NCBI RefSeq assembly: GCF_009649815.1
Contig: NZ_WJIC01000011.1
Location: 153,073 to 217,072, forward strand
DNA from: Nocardia sp. SYP-A9097
Lineage (GTDB): Bacteria > Actinomycetota > Actinomycetes > Mycobacteriales > Mycobacteriaceae
Direction: 5' to 3'
DNA: 64,000 bases
Shown: one piece after another, positions 24,630 through 33,799 of the stretch
Layout: each line of letters begins with the position of its first letter
Position numbering within the stretch: position 1 is the first letter of the stretch
Notes under the pieces: model-generated
What the model was told of the DNA's origin: nothing
The model's database searches: none
What the model saw: the letters and a program-made list of their open reading frames with translations, nothing else
Program-made: the position numbers and the translations under genes

Positions 24630-25973
24630 TCAGGCGATTTCCGCGCGCAAGGCGTCGGCGAGCACGGTCAGCCCGTCGATGAACAGCTCATCGCCGATCA
24701 CCAGGGGCGGCAGCAGCCGGATCACATTGCCGTAGGTGCCGCAGGTCAGTACCACCACGCCCTGCGTGAGGGCGGCCGCCGCCACGGCCTTGGTCAGTAC
24801 CGGATCCGGCAATCCCGTGCCGGGCTTGACGATTTCGATGGCGAGCATGGCACCGCGCCCGCGCACATCACCGATGACACCGGTCTCCTCGGCCAGCGCC
24901 CGCAGTCGCGGTAGCGCGATCGCCTCGATTTCCCGTGCCCGCGAGCACAGGTCGAGCTCCCGCATCTGTTCGATGGTGGCCAGCGCGGCCGCGCACGCGA
25001 TGGGATTGCCGCCGTAGGTGCCGCCGAGTCCGCCCGCGTGCACGGCGTCGAGCAGTTCGGCCCGCCCGGTGACCGCCGCGAGCGGCATACCACCGGCAAT
25101 ACCCTTGGCCATGGTGATCAGGTCCGGCACCACGCCCTCGTGCTCGCAGGCGAACCAGGCTCCGGTGCGGGCGAATCCGGTCTGTACCTCGTCGGCGATG
25201 AAGACCACGCCATTGGCGGTCGCCCACTTCGACAGCGTGGGCAGGAATCCCGGTGCGGGCACGATGAATCCGCCCTCACCCTGAATGGGTTCGATGATCA
25301 GCGCCGCCACCGTCTGCGCCCCGAGTTGGGTTTCGATGCGCGAAATCACCTGCTGCGCGGCCTGTTCACCCGTCAGTGTCGATTCGTCACGGTACGGATA
25401 GGACATGGGCATCCGGTAGATCTCCGGCGCGAACGGTCCGAAGTTCGTCTTGTACGGAATCGATTTCGCGGTGAGCGCCATGGTGAGGTTCGTCCGACCG
25501 TGATACGCGTGGTCGAACGCCACCACCGCACTGCGCCCGGTGGCGAGCCGCGCGATCTTGATGGCGTTCTCCACCGCCTCGGCTCCGGAGTTGAACAGCA
25601 CCGTCCGCTTATCGTGATCGCCGGGCGTGAGCGCGGCCAGCTCCTCGGCCACCCGCACATAACCCTCGTACGGGGTGATCATGAAGCAGGTGTGCGCGAA
25701 ATGCGTGGCCTGTTCGGAAATGGCCGCGGCCACCGCCGGATTGGATGCTCCCACGCTGGTGACGGCAATACCGGAGCCCAGATCGATGAGCGAATTGCCG
25801 TCCACGTCCACGATCACCCCGCCGTCCGCGTCCGCGGCGTACACCGGCACGGAGGAGCCGACCCCGGCGGCCACGGCGGCCTTACGGCGTTCGGCCCACG
25901 CGGCCGAAAGCGGCCCGGGCAGCGCGGTGCTGAGGGTGCGCTGCTGCGGCAGACGGTAGGCGATCTCGGTCAC
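24630..25973 (-). CDS. gabT: 4-aminobutyrate aminotransferase
   Basis: 447 residues, class III PLP-dependent aminotransferase. Landmarks are VLFNSGAEAVENAIKIAR, AFDHAYHGRTNLTMALT, IIEPIQGEGGFIVP, VFIADEVQTGFARTG (PLP-binding Asp) and the Schiff-base lysine in ITMAKGIAGGMPLAAV, then GGTYGGNPIACAAALATIE. It converts GABA and 2-oxoglutarate to succinic semialdehyde and glutamate, feeding GabD downstream. GTG 25973 (VTEIAYRLPQ) has AGGAG upstream; the open frame before it is outside family length. Located between the aminobutyraldehyde dehydrogenase and gabD. Confidence 0.93.
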   Translation of the reverse strand: MTEIAYRLPQQRTLSTALPGPLSAAWAERRKAAVAAGVGSSVPVYAADADGGVIVDVDGNSLIDLGSGIAVTSVGASNPAVAAAISEQATHFAHTCFMITPYEGYVRVAEELAALTPGDHDKRTVLFNSGAEAVENAIKIARLATGRSAVVAFDHAYHGRTNLTMALTAKSIPYKTNFGPFAPEIYRMPMSYPYRDESTLTGEQAAQQVISRIETQLGAQTVAALIIEPIQGEGGFIVPAPGFLPTLSKWATANGVVFIADEVQTGFARTGAWFACEHEGVVPDLITMAKGIAGGMPLAAVTGRAELLDAVHAGGLGGTYGGNPIACAAALATIEQMRELDLCSRAREIEAIALPRLRALAEETGVIGDVRGRGAMLAIEIVKPGTGLPDPVLTKAVAAAALTQGVVVLTCGTYGNVIRLLPPLVIGDELFIDGLTVLADALRAEIA

Positions 25974-26023
25974 GGTAGTGAACTCCTGGTCGAAAGGTGA
26001 AGGGCTGGTGGGGAAATGGCGTA

Positions 26024-27460
26024 CTAGTGGGCGCTCATGACGTGCTTGATCCGGGTGTACTCCTCGACGCTGTACACCGAGAGGTCCTTGCCGTATCCGG
26101 ACTGCTTGAATCCGCCGTGCGGCATCTCGGCCACCAGCGGGATATGGCAGTTCACCCACACCGCACCGAAATCCAGTGCGCGGGTGAGCAGTTCGACGGT
26201 GCTGTGATCGCGGGTCCAGACACTGGAGGCCAAGCCGTAGCGCACACCATTGGCCAGCTCGATGGCCTCGTCGGTGTCGCGGAAGGACTGCACCGTCAGC
26301 ACCGGCCCGAAGGTCTCGTCCTGCACGATCGAATCATCCTGGCGCACATCGGTAATCACCGTCGGCGCGACGAAGAAGCCCTGCTCCCCCACCCGCTGCC
26401 CGCCGGTGCGCACCTTGGCGTGACCCGGCAGCGCCGCCAATTTACCCATGACGGTGTTGAAGTGGTTGATGTTGTTGAGTGGACCGTAGAAGGTCTCCGG
26501 ATCATCGGGCAGGCCCGTTTTGAGGGTCTCGGCGCTGCGTACCAGCGCGTCCACCAGCTGATCGTGAACGGATTCGTGCACCAGTACGCGGGTGGCGGCG
26601 GTGCAGTCCTGTCCGGCATTGAAGAACGCGGCCATGGCGATATTGCTTGCGGTGGCGTCGATATCGACATCCGCGAACACCACCGCGGGTGCCTTACCGC
26701 CGAGCTCGAGGTGCGTGCGCTTGAGTTGGGTGGCCGCCGCACCGGCGACCGCGATGCCCGCGCGCACCGATCCGGTGATCGACACCAGGCCGGGCGTCGG
26801 ATGGTTCACGATCGCCTCGCCGGTGCCGGCGTCACCGAGCACGACGTTCAGAACACCGTCCGGCAGAATGCCTTTCGAGATCTTCGCCAGCACCAGTGTG
26901 CTCTCCGGCGTGGTGTCGCTCGGCTTGAGGACCACGGTGTTTCCGGCCGCCAGCGCCGGCCCGATCTTCCAGATGGCCATCATGAACGGGTAGTTCCACG
27001 GCGTCACCTGCCCGACCACGCCGATCGGCTCGCGGCGCACATGCGAGGTGAAACCCTCCATATACTCCCCGGCCGCGCGACCCTCCAAAAGCCTTGCGGC
27101 CCCGGCGAAGAAGCGAATGTGATCGGCGCTCACCGCGACTTCTTCGGCGGCGATAATGGCCTTGGGCTGCCCGGTATTGCGGGACTGCGCCTCGACCAGT
27201 TCATCGCTGTGCGCCTCGATGGCATCGGCCAGCTTCAGCAGTGCGGCCTGGCGCGCGCCGGGCGTGGTCTTGCCCCAGGTCTCGAACGCGCGCGCGGCGG
27301 CGGTCATGGCGGCGTCCACATCGGCGGCGTTGGAGATCGGGGCCTGCCCGGTCACGCTTTCGTCGACCGGGCTCACGAGGTCGAGGGCGGCGGTGCCCGA
27401 CGACGCGACGAACTCGCCGTCGATGTAGTTCTGGAGCACGGGACTCGATGCTGAGGTCAC
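26024..27460 (-). CDS. Gamma-aminobutyraldehyde dehydrogenase
   Basis: 478 residues, aldehyde dehydrogenase family. The catalytic Glu is in HLELGGKAPAVVFAD and the catalytic Cys in FNAGQDCTAATR. The ending HGGFKQSGYGKDLSVYSVEE is the hallmark of aminobutyraldehyde/betaine aldehyde dehydrogenases (PatD/YdcW). It would oxidise 4-aminobutanal from putrescine to GABA, giving GabT its substrate. First gene of the operon; divergent from the PucR regulator across 149 bases. No putrescine aminotransferase or oxidase is in the window, though the adjacent permease could import an amine. Confidence 0.87.
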   Translation of the reverse strand: MTSASSPVLQNYIDGEFVASSGTAALDLVSPVDESVTGQAPISNAADVDAAMTAAARAFETWGKTTPGARQAALLKLADAIEAHSDELVEAQSRNTGQPKAIIAAEEVAVSADHIRFFAGAARLLEGRAAGEYMEGFTSHVRREPIGVVGQVTPWNYPFMMAIWKIGPALAAGNTVVLKPSDTTPESTLVLAKISKGILPDGVLNVVLGDAGTGEAIVNHPTPGLVSITGSVRAGIAVAGAAATQLKRTHLELGGKAPAVVFADVDIDATASNIAMAAFFNAGQDCTAATRVLVHESVHDQLVDALVRSAETLKTGLPDDPETFYGPLNNINHFNTVMGKLAALPGHAKVRTGGQRVGEQGFFVAPTVITDVRQDDSIVQDETFGPVLTVQSFRDTDEAIELANGVRYGLASSVWTRDHSTVELLTRALDFGAVWVNCHIPLVAEMPHGGFKQSGYGKDLSVYSVEEYTRIKHVMSAH

Positions 27461-27609
27461 TGTTCATCTCCCGGAGGCGCGGTGTGCTGTTGTCGTGCGT
27501 GTTCCCGACAGTGTGCGCCGTGACTCGCCGGTAGGTGAGTGCCGAAACGGTTATCGCGGGGGCGTGTCTTCGACACTCTGTACACTCGCAAATCTGCGAA
27601 AGGAGTTAC

Positions 27610-29130
27610 GTGTCCGTACCGGTGAGTTGGGTCCTGTCCCAGCCTGATCTGGCGATTCCGCTGCGCGGAGGGGCCGCGGGCATCGGCCGGACCATCGATC
27701 TGGTCATTACGACCGAACTGGAGAACCCTTTCCGCTGGCTCTCGGGCGGCGAACTGGTACTCACCACCGGCATGCGCCTACCCGCGGCGGCCGCCGACCG
27801 TGCCACCTACCTGCGCAGACTCAATGAACGAGGCGTCGCCGGAGTCGGTTTCGGCATCGGTCTCACCCATCCCGAGATCCCTGACGACCTGATCAAGGTC
27901 GCCGACGATATCGGCATGCCGCTCTTCGAGGTTCCGCTGCCGACCCCGTTCGCGGCCATCGTCAAACGCGTAACCGAGCGTTCGGCGCAGCTGCAATACG
28001 ACGCCCTGCTGCGTGCCTCGCGCGCCCAGCCCCGCATGACCCGCGCCCTGGTCCGCTCGGGCGCGCGGGCCATTGTGCGTGAACTCGCCACCTCGCTGCG
28101 CGCGACCGTGCTGGTGCTCGATGCCGAAACCCGGATCACCGATGTGCATCCCGATGCCCCCGATGACGAACTGCTGCACACGGTGCGCACCACACTGGGC
28201 TCGGATCCGGCCGCGGCCAGCGGTGTGCACACCGTGCACGGCCAGTCGATCACCCATCAGCGCATCGGGGTGGGTGGCCGCGTGCACGGCGATCTGGTGG
28301 TGGTCAGCCCCGTACCGCTCAGCGCGGTCGATCAGATTCTGCTCGGTCACGCGAATTCGCTGCTGGCCTTGGATTTCGAGAAGCCGGCGCGACTGTGGGA
28401 GGCCCAGCACCGCTTGAACAGCACCGTGCTCGGTCTGCTGTTGAGTCATGAGGCGAATCTGGCTCCGGCGTGGACGCATCTGGCTCAGGCCGCCGATGCG
28501 GCCGGGCGGATCCGGGTGCTCGCCGCCGACTGCGACACCTTGGACGCGGTCGACGATATTCGTTCGGTCGCCGAGAGCATGGCGGTGCGCTCGGGGCATC
28601 CGCTGTTCCTGCATCTGCTCGACCGCTGTATCCGGTTGGTGCTGCCCGGGGTCGCGGCCGTGGCCTTCGCTCGTGAACTGGCCGCCGACCTGTCCCCCGG
28701 TACCAGCCGGTCGGTGCGCTTCGGCTTGAGCGGCGAGCATCCTCTGCCCGAGCTGGTCACTGCCGCCGACGCCGCGGCCCTGGCGGCTACAGCCGCCGAA
28801 CGCGGGAGCGCGCCGTCTGAATTCGGTGCTCTCACGGGTAGATCACTGCTGTCCTTCGACTCCACCCGCCAGGTACTGGACACCCTGGCCAAGACGGTGC
28901 TGACCCCGCTCACCGATCACGACTCCGCGCACGGCACCGATCTGCTCAACTCGCTGCGCGCCTATCTGGAGGCGAACGGTCAGTGGGAGGCCGCGGCCGC
29001 CGCGACCGGCGTGCACCGGCACACGCTGCGCAAGCGCATCGCCACCGCTCAGGACCTGCTCGGCTGCGATCTGGACAGCGCTCGGGTGCGCGCGGAGCTG
29101 CTGCTGGCAATCCTGGCGGCCGGCAACTGA
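27610..29130 (+). CDS. PucR family transcriptional activator
   Basis: 506 residues. The N-terminal PucR-type ligand domain (residues about 1-130: GGAAGIGRTIDLVITTELENP, RWLSGGELVLTTGMRL, GVAGVGFGIGLTHPEIPDDL) is followed by a GGDEF-like middle part and a C-terminal helix-turn-helix of the PucR_C type (LLNSLRAYLEANGQWEAA, TGVHRHTLRKRIATAQDL). Such proteins activate purine, proline or GABA catabolism in response to intermediates. Divergent from the GABA operon, it is very likely its regulator. GTG 27610 has AAAGGAGTT upstream. Confidence 0.9.
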   Translation: MSVPVSWVLSQPDLAIPLRGGAAGIGRTIDLVITTELENPFRWLSGGELVLTTGMRLPAAAADRATYLRRLNERGVAGVGFGIGLTHPEIPDDLIKVADDIGMPLFEVPLPTPFAAIVKRVTERSAQLQYDALLRASRAQPRMTRALVRSGARAIVRELATSLRATVLVLDAETRITDVHPDAPDDELLHTVRTTLGSDPAAASGVHTVHGQSITHQRIGVGGRVHGDLVVVSPVPLSAVDQILLGHANSLLALDFEKPARLWEAQHRLNSTVLGLLLSHEANLAPAWTHLAQAADAAGRIRVLAADCDTLDAVDDIRSVAESMAVRSGHPLFLHLLDRCIRLVLPGVAAVAFARELAADLSPGTSRSVRFGLSGEHPLPELVTAADAAALAATAAERGSAPSEFGALTGRSLLSFDSTRQVLDTLAKTVLTPLTDHDSAHGTDLLNSLRAYLEANGQWEAAAAATGVHRHTLRKRIATAQDLLGCDLDSARVRAELLLAILAAGN

Positions 29131-29136
29131 ACTCGA

Positions 29137-29889
29137 TCAGGCCGCCGGATCGGGCCGAATCGTGGTCTTGGCACGAGATTTACGAGGTCGTAACACCTGG
29201 AGTCGGGCAGCGGCGGCATCGAGAAACAGTTCGAGGGCGTAATCGTAGGAGTTGCAACGCATTTCGTCCCGCAGCAGCGGCGCTACGGCAGCCAGATGCG
29301 GATAGGTTTGCGGAGAGAGTGCTGGATAGGTTTCATCCCAGACCCGATACTCCGCCTCCCGGGCCGCATCGGGCAGTGCGGTCCAGCATGCCTGCTGCGC
29401 CGCGCTGGCCATGCCCTGGTCGACCAGGGCGTGATACAGCCGCACCGCCTCGTCGTCCGGGAAGCCCGCGTCGCGCAGGACACCGACGATGGTGTTGATG
29501 GATTCGACCTCTTTGCGCCGTCCGGTGGTGCGATACATGGTGAGTGTGGCAACCTGCGGGCAGTCCATATATCCATCTCGAATGCGGTGACCAATAGCGC
29601 GAATATCCTGTCGCCAATCCCCAGTGGGCACATACCCCGCTATCGCTCGCCCGATGAGCTCGTCGGCGACCGCGAGCAGCAGGTCGTCGGTGCCCGCGAA
29701 GTACCGATACAGTGCTGAGGGATCCGCGCCCAAGGCCGCGCCGAGGCGGCGCACCGAAAGGCCGCCCGCGCCGTGCTCGCGCATCATGCGCAGCGCGGTC
29801 TCGACGATCAGCTCCTCCGAGAGCATCGCTCCCTGTTTGCTGGGTCGGTGCCGCTGGCGTGGTTTTCCGGGGGTCCGAACGTCGCTCAT
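29137..29889 (-). CDS. TetR family regulator
   Basis: 250 residues. Helix-turn-helix: LSEELIVETALRMMREHGAG, GLSVRRLGAALGADPSALYRYF, as in TetR proteins of the TetR_C_1-like group. ATG 29889 is chosen; an upstream in-frame ATG (29937) would put the operator inside the coding region. The gene is divergent from the permease-amidohydrolase operon, and the palindrome at 29901-29937 lies directly before both, so it probably controls both itself and the permease. Convergent with pucR (6 bases apart). Confidence 0.87.
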   Translation of the reverse strand: MSDVRTPGKPRQRHRPSKQGAMLSEELIVETALRMMREHGAGGLSVRRLGAALGADPSALYRYFAGTDDLLLAVADELIGRAIAGYVPTGDWRQDIRAIGHRIRDGYMDCPQVATLTMYRTTGRRKEVESINTIVGVLRDAGFPDDEAVRLYHALVDQGMASAAQQACWTALPDAAREAEYRVWDETYPALSPQTYPHLAAVAPLLRDEMRCNSYDYALELFLDAAAARLQVLRPRKSRAKTTIRPDPAA

Positions 29890-29900
29890 GAGAGGGAAGC

Positions 29901-29937
29901 TTATGTCAACACTATTGACATAAATAGACGTTGACAT
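29901..29937. promoter_or_regulatory. TetR operator with three half-sites
   Basis: TTATGTCAA (29901-29909) and TTGACATAA (29915-29923) are a perfect 9-base inverted repeat around CACTA. A third half-site TTGACAT is at 29931-29937. It lies between the tetR gene (12 bases before its ATG) and the permease gene. It is AT-rich in a GC-rich setting, as expected for an operator over a divergent promoter. Confidence 0.8.
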
Positions 29938-29992
29938 TTCTTATATTGCTCACCCCTCATGTGCGCGTCCCCACTTTCGGAAGTTGAACTGC

Positions 29993-31492
29993 ATGACCAA
30001 CACCCCAATGCGTAGGTCACTCGGCGTTCTCGACAATGTCGTCATCGCCGCGTCGAGTACCGCGGCCACCACCAGCATCGGCATCGGCCTGGGCCTCACC
30101 GCGGGCATTGTCGGCCTGCATCTGCCGATCATCATGCTGCTGGCCATCGTGCCGGTGGCCTGCATCGCCGGCGCGTATGCCCGGCTGAACCGGGTCGAAC
30201 CCAATGCGGGAAATACCTACGTGTGGGTCGGCCGCTCGCTGAATCCGTGGCTCGGATTCCTGTGCGGCTGGGTCATGACCGTGAGCATGGTGCTGTTCCT
30301 GGCATACACCACCACCGTCACCGGATCATCGATTCTGGCGCTGGCCGGTCAAGCCGGGTTGCACAATATCGGCGGGCTCGAACTCACCCCCGACTCCACC
30401 CTGCAATCCACCCTGGTGGGTCTGGTCGTGTTGGTCGCCGCCGTGGTGACCGCTATTGTCGGCGTGGACCTGGCCGCCAAGGTGCAGAGTGTGCTGCTGG
30501 TCTTCGAATACGTCGTGCTGCTCGGTTTCTGCGGCTACGGCCTGTTCGTCGGCACCCAGCCGTTCAGTCTCGACTGGATCAATCCGTTCGACATCCCGTC
30601 CAGCTCGGCGTTCGTGCAGGGCATTGTCATCGCGGTCTTCTGCTACTGGGGTTTCGATTCCGCGTTCAGCATGACCGAGGAGTGTCACGACAGCCGTACC
30701 TCCGGCCGCGCGGGCGCGTACACGCTGATCCTCATGCTGAGCCTGTTCGTATTGGCCTCCTTCGCATTTCAGCGTGTGCTGCCGCTGGACGACATGGCCG
30801 ACCACGGTGCCGAGGGGCTGGTCTACTTCGGTAACGCACTGGCCACTTCGCCGCTGACGTTGTTGCCCATGATCGCGCTGACCTTCTCCGCGGTCGCCTC
30901 CCTGCAATCGGGTGTGCTGCCCACGGTGCGTGGTATGTACGCCATGAGCCGGGATCGCACGCTGGGTCCGGTGTGGGCGCGGGTGCACCCGCGCTATGGC
31001 ACCCCGGCCGCTGGAACTCTGCTGCTCGGTGCGCTCGCGGTGGTGGTGTGTGTGGTGGCACTGGCGATTCCGAAGGTGCCCGACCTGATCTATGCGACGG
31101 TCAACGCCATCGGCATCGTCGTCGCGCTCTACTACGCCGCGACCGCGCTGGCGGCGGCCTCGCGATTCCGCGGATTGCTGCGGGGCGGTCTCCGTGATGC
31201 GCTGGGGGCGGTCATCCTGCCGATCATCGGCGCGATCATCTTGCTCACTCTGGCGGTTTTGATGTGCCTGGACTACGCGACCGGCACCGATCATTACGAG
31301 GTCGCCGCCGATAACGGCTGGTTCATCCTGTCCGTACCGCTGGTCATGATCCTCTCCGGTATCGCGGTCGCCGCCTGGGCCAAATGGGTGCGGCGATCCC
31401 CCTACTTCCTGCGCCCCGAGCGCGGGACGCTGGTCATCGAAGAGCCAGCCCTGCCCGAATCGACTCTCTCGTTGTCAGGAGCAACTGAATGA
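29993..31492 (+). CDS. APC family amino acid/amine permease
   Basis: 499 residues with about 12 membrane helices. Features of the amino acid-polyamine-organocation family: SLGVLDNVVIAASSTAATTS with the substrate-binding glycine-rich start (SIGIGLG), NRVEPNAGNTYVWVGRSLNP in helix 3 and FCYWGFDSAFSMTEECHD around helices 6-7. It imports an amino acid, amine or related compound by proton symport. Its stop overlaps the start of the amidohydrolase gene (ATGA), so the two are co-translated, and the cargo is likely the hydrolase's substrate. ATG 29993 with CGGAAG upstream. Regulated by the divergent TetR. Confidence 0.88.
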   Translation: MTNTPMRRSLGVLDNVVIAASSTAATTSIGIGLGLTAGIVGLHLPIIMLLAIVPVACIAGAYARLNRVEPNAGNTYVWVGRSLNPWLGFLCGWVMTVSMVLFLAYTTTVTGSSILALAGQAGLHNIGGLELTPDSTLQSTLVGLVVLVAAVVTAIVGVDLAAKVQSVLLVFEYVVLLGFCGYGLFVGTQPFSLDWINPFDIPSSSAFVQGIVIAVFCYWGFDSAFSMTEECHDSRTSGRAGAYTLILMLSLFVLASFAFQRVLPLDDMADHGAEGLVYFGNALATSPLTLLPMIALTFSAVASLQSGVLPTVRGMYAMSRDRTLGPVWARVHPRYGTPAAGTLLLGALAVVVCVVALAIPKVPDLIYATVNAIGIVVALYYAATALAAASRFRGLLRGGLRDALGAVILPIIGAIILLTLAVLMCLDYATGTDHYEVAADNGWFILSVPLVMILSGIAVAAWAKWVRRSPYFLRPERGTLVIEEPALPESTLSLSGATE

Positions 31493-33117
31493 CCCACGCC
31501 GAACTGGTTTTCACCGGCGGCACCGTCCTCACCATGGACTCGGCGCGCAGCCGCGCGACCGCGGTCGCCGTCACCGGTGACCGCATCACCGCCGTCGGGC
31601 ACGCCGAGGTGCGTGAATTGATCGGTCCGCGAACCGAAGTGGTGGATCTGGCCGGGCGCGCGTTGCTGCCCGGATTCCAGGACGCGCATATTCACGCGGT
31701 CTCGGCGGGTGTGGAACTGGGTGCGTGCGATCTCACCGGCACGGTCGAGTTGGCTGAATACCTGCGGCGGATCGCCGCGTACGCCGCCGAACATCCACGG
31801 CGGGAATGGATTACCGGTAGCGGCTGGTCCATGGAGAGCTTCCCGGGTGGACTGCCGACCCGCCAGCAGCTCGATGCCATCGTCCCCGACCGCCCGGTCC
31901 TGCTCTCCAATCGGGACCACCATGGTGCCTGGGCCAATACCCGGGCGCTCGAACTGGCAGGCGTCACCGCCGATACCCCGGATCCGGCCGACGGCCGCAT
32001 CGAACGCGAGGCCGACGGCACCCCGTCCGGGATGCTGCAGGAGGGCGCGATTCACCTGGTCGACCGGGTGGTGCCGCCGATCACCGACAAGGATCGGATG
32101 GCCGGGCTGCTGCGGGCGCAGGCCCATCTGCACGCGCTGGGCATCACCGCTTGGCAGGACGCGTACGTCAGCGCCGACGGCGGCCCGACCGATCACGCCG
32201 CAGCCTACTTCGAGGCCTCGGAGAACGGGACGCTGACCGCCCGGGTCACCGGCGCACAGTGGTGGGAACGGGAGCAGGGTGCCGAGCAGATTCCGGCAAT
32301 GATCTTGCGCCGCAAGCAATTCCGGTCCGAGCGATTCCGCCTCGACACCGTCAAGATCATGCAGGACGGTATCGCGGAGAATTACACCGCCGCCATGACA
32401 GTCCCGTACAAGGACCGGCACGGCTGCTGCACCAGCAATGCCGGACTCAGCTTCGTGGACCCGATCGCCTTGCGCGACTACGTAACCGAACTGGACGCAC
32501 TCGATTTCCAGGTGCACTTCCATGCCCTGGGTGACCGCGCGGTCCGCGAGGCCCTCGACGCGGTCGAAGCCGCACTCGTGGCCAATGGCGCGCGCGGCAA
32601 TCGCCATCACCTGGCACACCTGCAGGTTGTGCACGCCGACGACGTTGCGCGCTTCCATCGACTGGGCGCGGTGGCGAACCTGCAACCGCTGTGGGCCGCA
32701 CACGAGGCGCAGATGGATGAGCTCACCCTCCCGTTCATGGGTGGTGACCTGGCCGAACGGCAGTACATGTTCGGCGATCTGCAGCGAGCCGGGGCCACCT
32801 TGGCGGCCGGCAGTGACTGGCCGGTCAGCGATGCGAGTCCGCTGGCGGGTATCCACGTCGCGGTCAACCGCAGGCATCCGGGTTCGGATAAGCCGCCGCT
32901 GCTGCCGGAGCAGCGACTGGATCTGATGACCGCCCTCGCCGCGTATACCGCCGGTTCGGCATATGTGAACCGGCGCGACGACACCGGCACGCTCCGCGTC
33001 GGCGCCCTCGCGGATCTCGTTGTGCTGGACAGGGATCCGTTCGAACACCCGCTGTCGGACATCGCCGACACCGAGGTCGCCCAGACTTACGTCGGTGGCG
33101 CGCGCGTCTTCGGCTAG
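31489..33117 (+). CDS. Amidohydrolase, YtcJ-like (amidohydrolase family 3)
   Basis: 542 residues. The metal-binding motif is PGFQDAHIHA at about residue 61, followed by LLSNRDHHGAWANTRALELA, KIMQDGIAENYTAAM (the modified Lys region), VHFHALGDRAVREAL, HHLAHLQVVH and AAGSDWPVSDASPLAG. These are landmarks of the YtcJ/amidohydrolase_3 group, which hydrolyses amide, formamide or cyclic amide bonds in N-acylated substrates. Substrate unknown. The start codon overlaps the permease stop by 4 bases. With the GABA operon nearby, release of an amine or amino acid for GABA metabolism is plausible but inferred. Confidence 0.88.
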   Translation: MTHAELVFTGGTVLTMDSARSRATAVAVTGDRITAVGHAEVRELIGPRTEVVDLAGRALLPGFQDAHIHAVSAGVELGACDLTGTVELAEYLRRIAAYAAEHPRREWITGSGWSMESFPGGLPTRQQLDAIVPDRPVLLSNRDHHGAWANTRALELAGVTADTPDPADGRIEREADGTPSGMLQEGAIHLVDRVVPPITDKDRMAGLLRAQAHLHALGITAWQDAYVSADGGPTDHAAAYFEASENGTLTARVTGAQWWEREQGAEQIPAMILRRKQFRSERFRLDTVKIMQDGIAENYTAAMTVPYKDRHGCCTSNAGLSFVDPIALRDYVTELDALDFQVHFHALGDRAVREALDAVEAALVANGARGNRHHLAHLQVVHADDVARFHRLGAVANLQPLWAAHEAQMDELTLPFMGGDLAERQYMFGDLQRAGATLAAGSDWPVSDASPLAGIHVAVNRRHPGSDKPPLLPEQRLDLMTALAAYTAGSAYVNRRDDTGTLRVGALADLVVLDRDPFEHPLSDIADTEVAQTYVGGARVFG

Positions 33118-33221
33118 CCCGAATTCGCGGGGAGGTGCCGCAGCGCGGCGGGCACGGTGCTAAAGTCTGAGGCATCAGTCGCCCGTCGTGCGCGGCAATC
33201 CCCCCTTTCTTCGGTAAGAAT

Positions 33222-33256
33222 CAAAGTATCTGTAACCGACGGTTACAGATACTTTG
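33222..33256. repeat. Perfect 35-base palindrome
   Basis: 17-base arms (33222-33238 and 33240-33256) are exact inverted copies around a single A. The core GTAACCGACGGTTAC resembles TetR-type operators. It lies between the convergent amidohydrolase gene and a small minus-strand gene, so a bidirectional terminator is an alternative. Confidence 0.7.
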
Positions 33257-33271
33257 GTCTGAGGAAGTTCT

Positions 33272-33466
33272 TCAGACGAGTCTCAGCGGTGGCGCGGCTT
33301 CGCCGGTCTGCTTGGGTTTCAGCCACAACAGCACCGAGGTGAGGTAGGACTTCGCTTCGCAGGTGCGTTCACACTCGACGTGCAGCGCCATCAGTGCCTG
33401 CGCCTCGTCGTAGTCCGTCACCGGATCGGTCGGCATCACATGGCTGACAACGGGATTCGGATTCAT
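33272..33466 (-). CDS. Small conserved-looking protein, 64 aa
   Basis: Product MNPNPVVSHVMPTDPVTDYD..., 64 residues, with ALHVECERTCEAKSYLTSVL: two Cys and a hydrophobic helix. No known motif. The ATG overlaps the stop of the preceding small gene by 4 bases (ATGA), so the two are translated together. Such paired small proteins occur near XRE/DUF5753 regulators in Nocardia and Streptomyces, and an XRE remnant starts about 235 bases upstream of the pair. Function unknown. Confidence 0.6.
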   Translation of the reverse strand: MNPNPVVSHVMPTDPVTDYDEAQALMALHVECERTCEAKSYLTSVLLWLKPKQTGEAAPPLRLV

Positions 33467-33693
33467 GAGACCCACCGATCTACGGTCGCCTTCGGATTCT
33501 GTGGGGCCGGGGAGCAGACACCGGCTTGCAATACAAGCTGTCCGCCACTGACCAGTTTGCTTCTCGCCTGTGCCCGCGCGCGACATGTGGTGACCTGACA
33601 TTCCATGTGCTCCTGCATCATTCGATGAGCGCGCGCGGTTGTCAGGGTCTCTTCGGGTACTGCGCCGTGGTCTAACGGTGGAAGGCCGAACAT
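33463..33693 (-). CDS. Small protein, 76 aa, first gene of a two-gene operon
   Basis: Product MFGLPPLDHGAVPEETLTTA..., 76 residues, with a helical segment AHRMMQEHMECQVTTCRAR carrying two Cys and then SKLVSGGQLVLQAG. A strong GGGGAGG lies 9 bases before ATG 33693. Its C-terminal codons overlap the next gene. The His/Cys pattern (HMECQVTTC) could bind metal, but this is a guess. Probably cytoplasmic. Confidence 0.62.
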   Translation of the reverse strand: MFGLPPLDHGAVPEETLTTARAHRMMQEHMECQVTTCRARAQARSKLVSGGQLVLQAGVCSPAPQNPKATVDRWVS

Positions 33694-33799
33694 CCTCGGT
33701 CACCTCCCCAATGGGTTCGATGTCGGATATGTCTGGGTGGTCCGCGATGTCCGGTAATCAGTTGGGGCACTTGGCGTTTCCCGTCCGCCGGGGATAGAC

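Noticed and set aside
30326..31294. 322-codon minus-strand frame inside the permease
   Set aside because: Antisense shadow rich in Gln, His and Arg, typical of the complement of membrane-protein codons.
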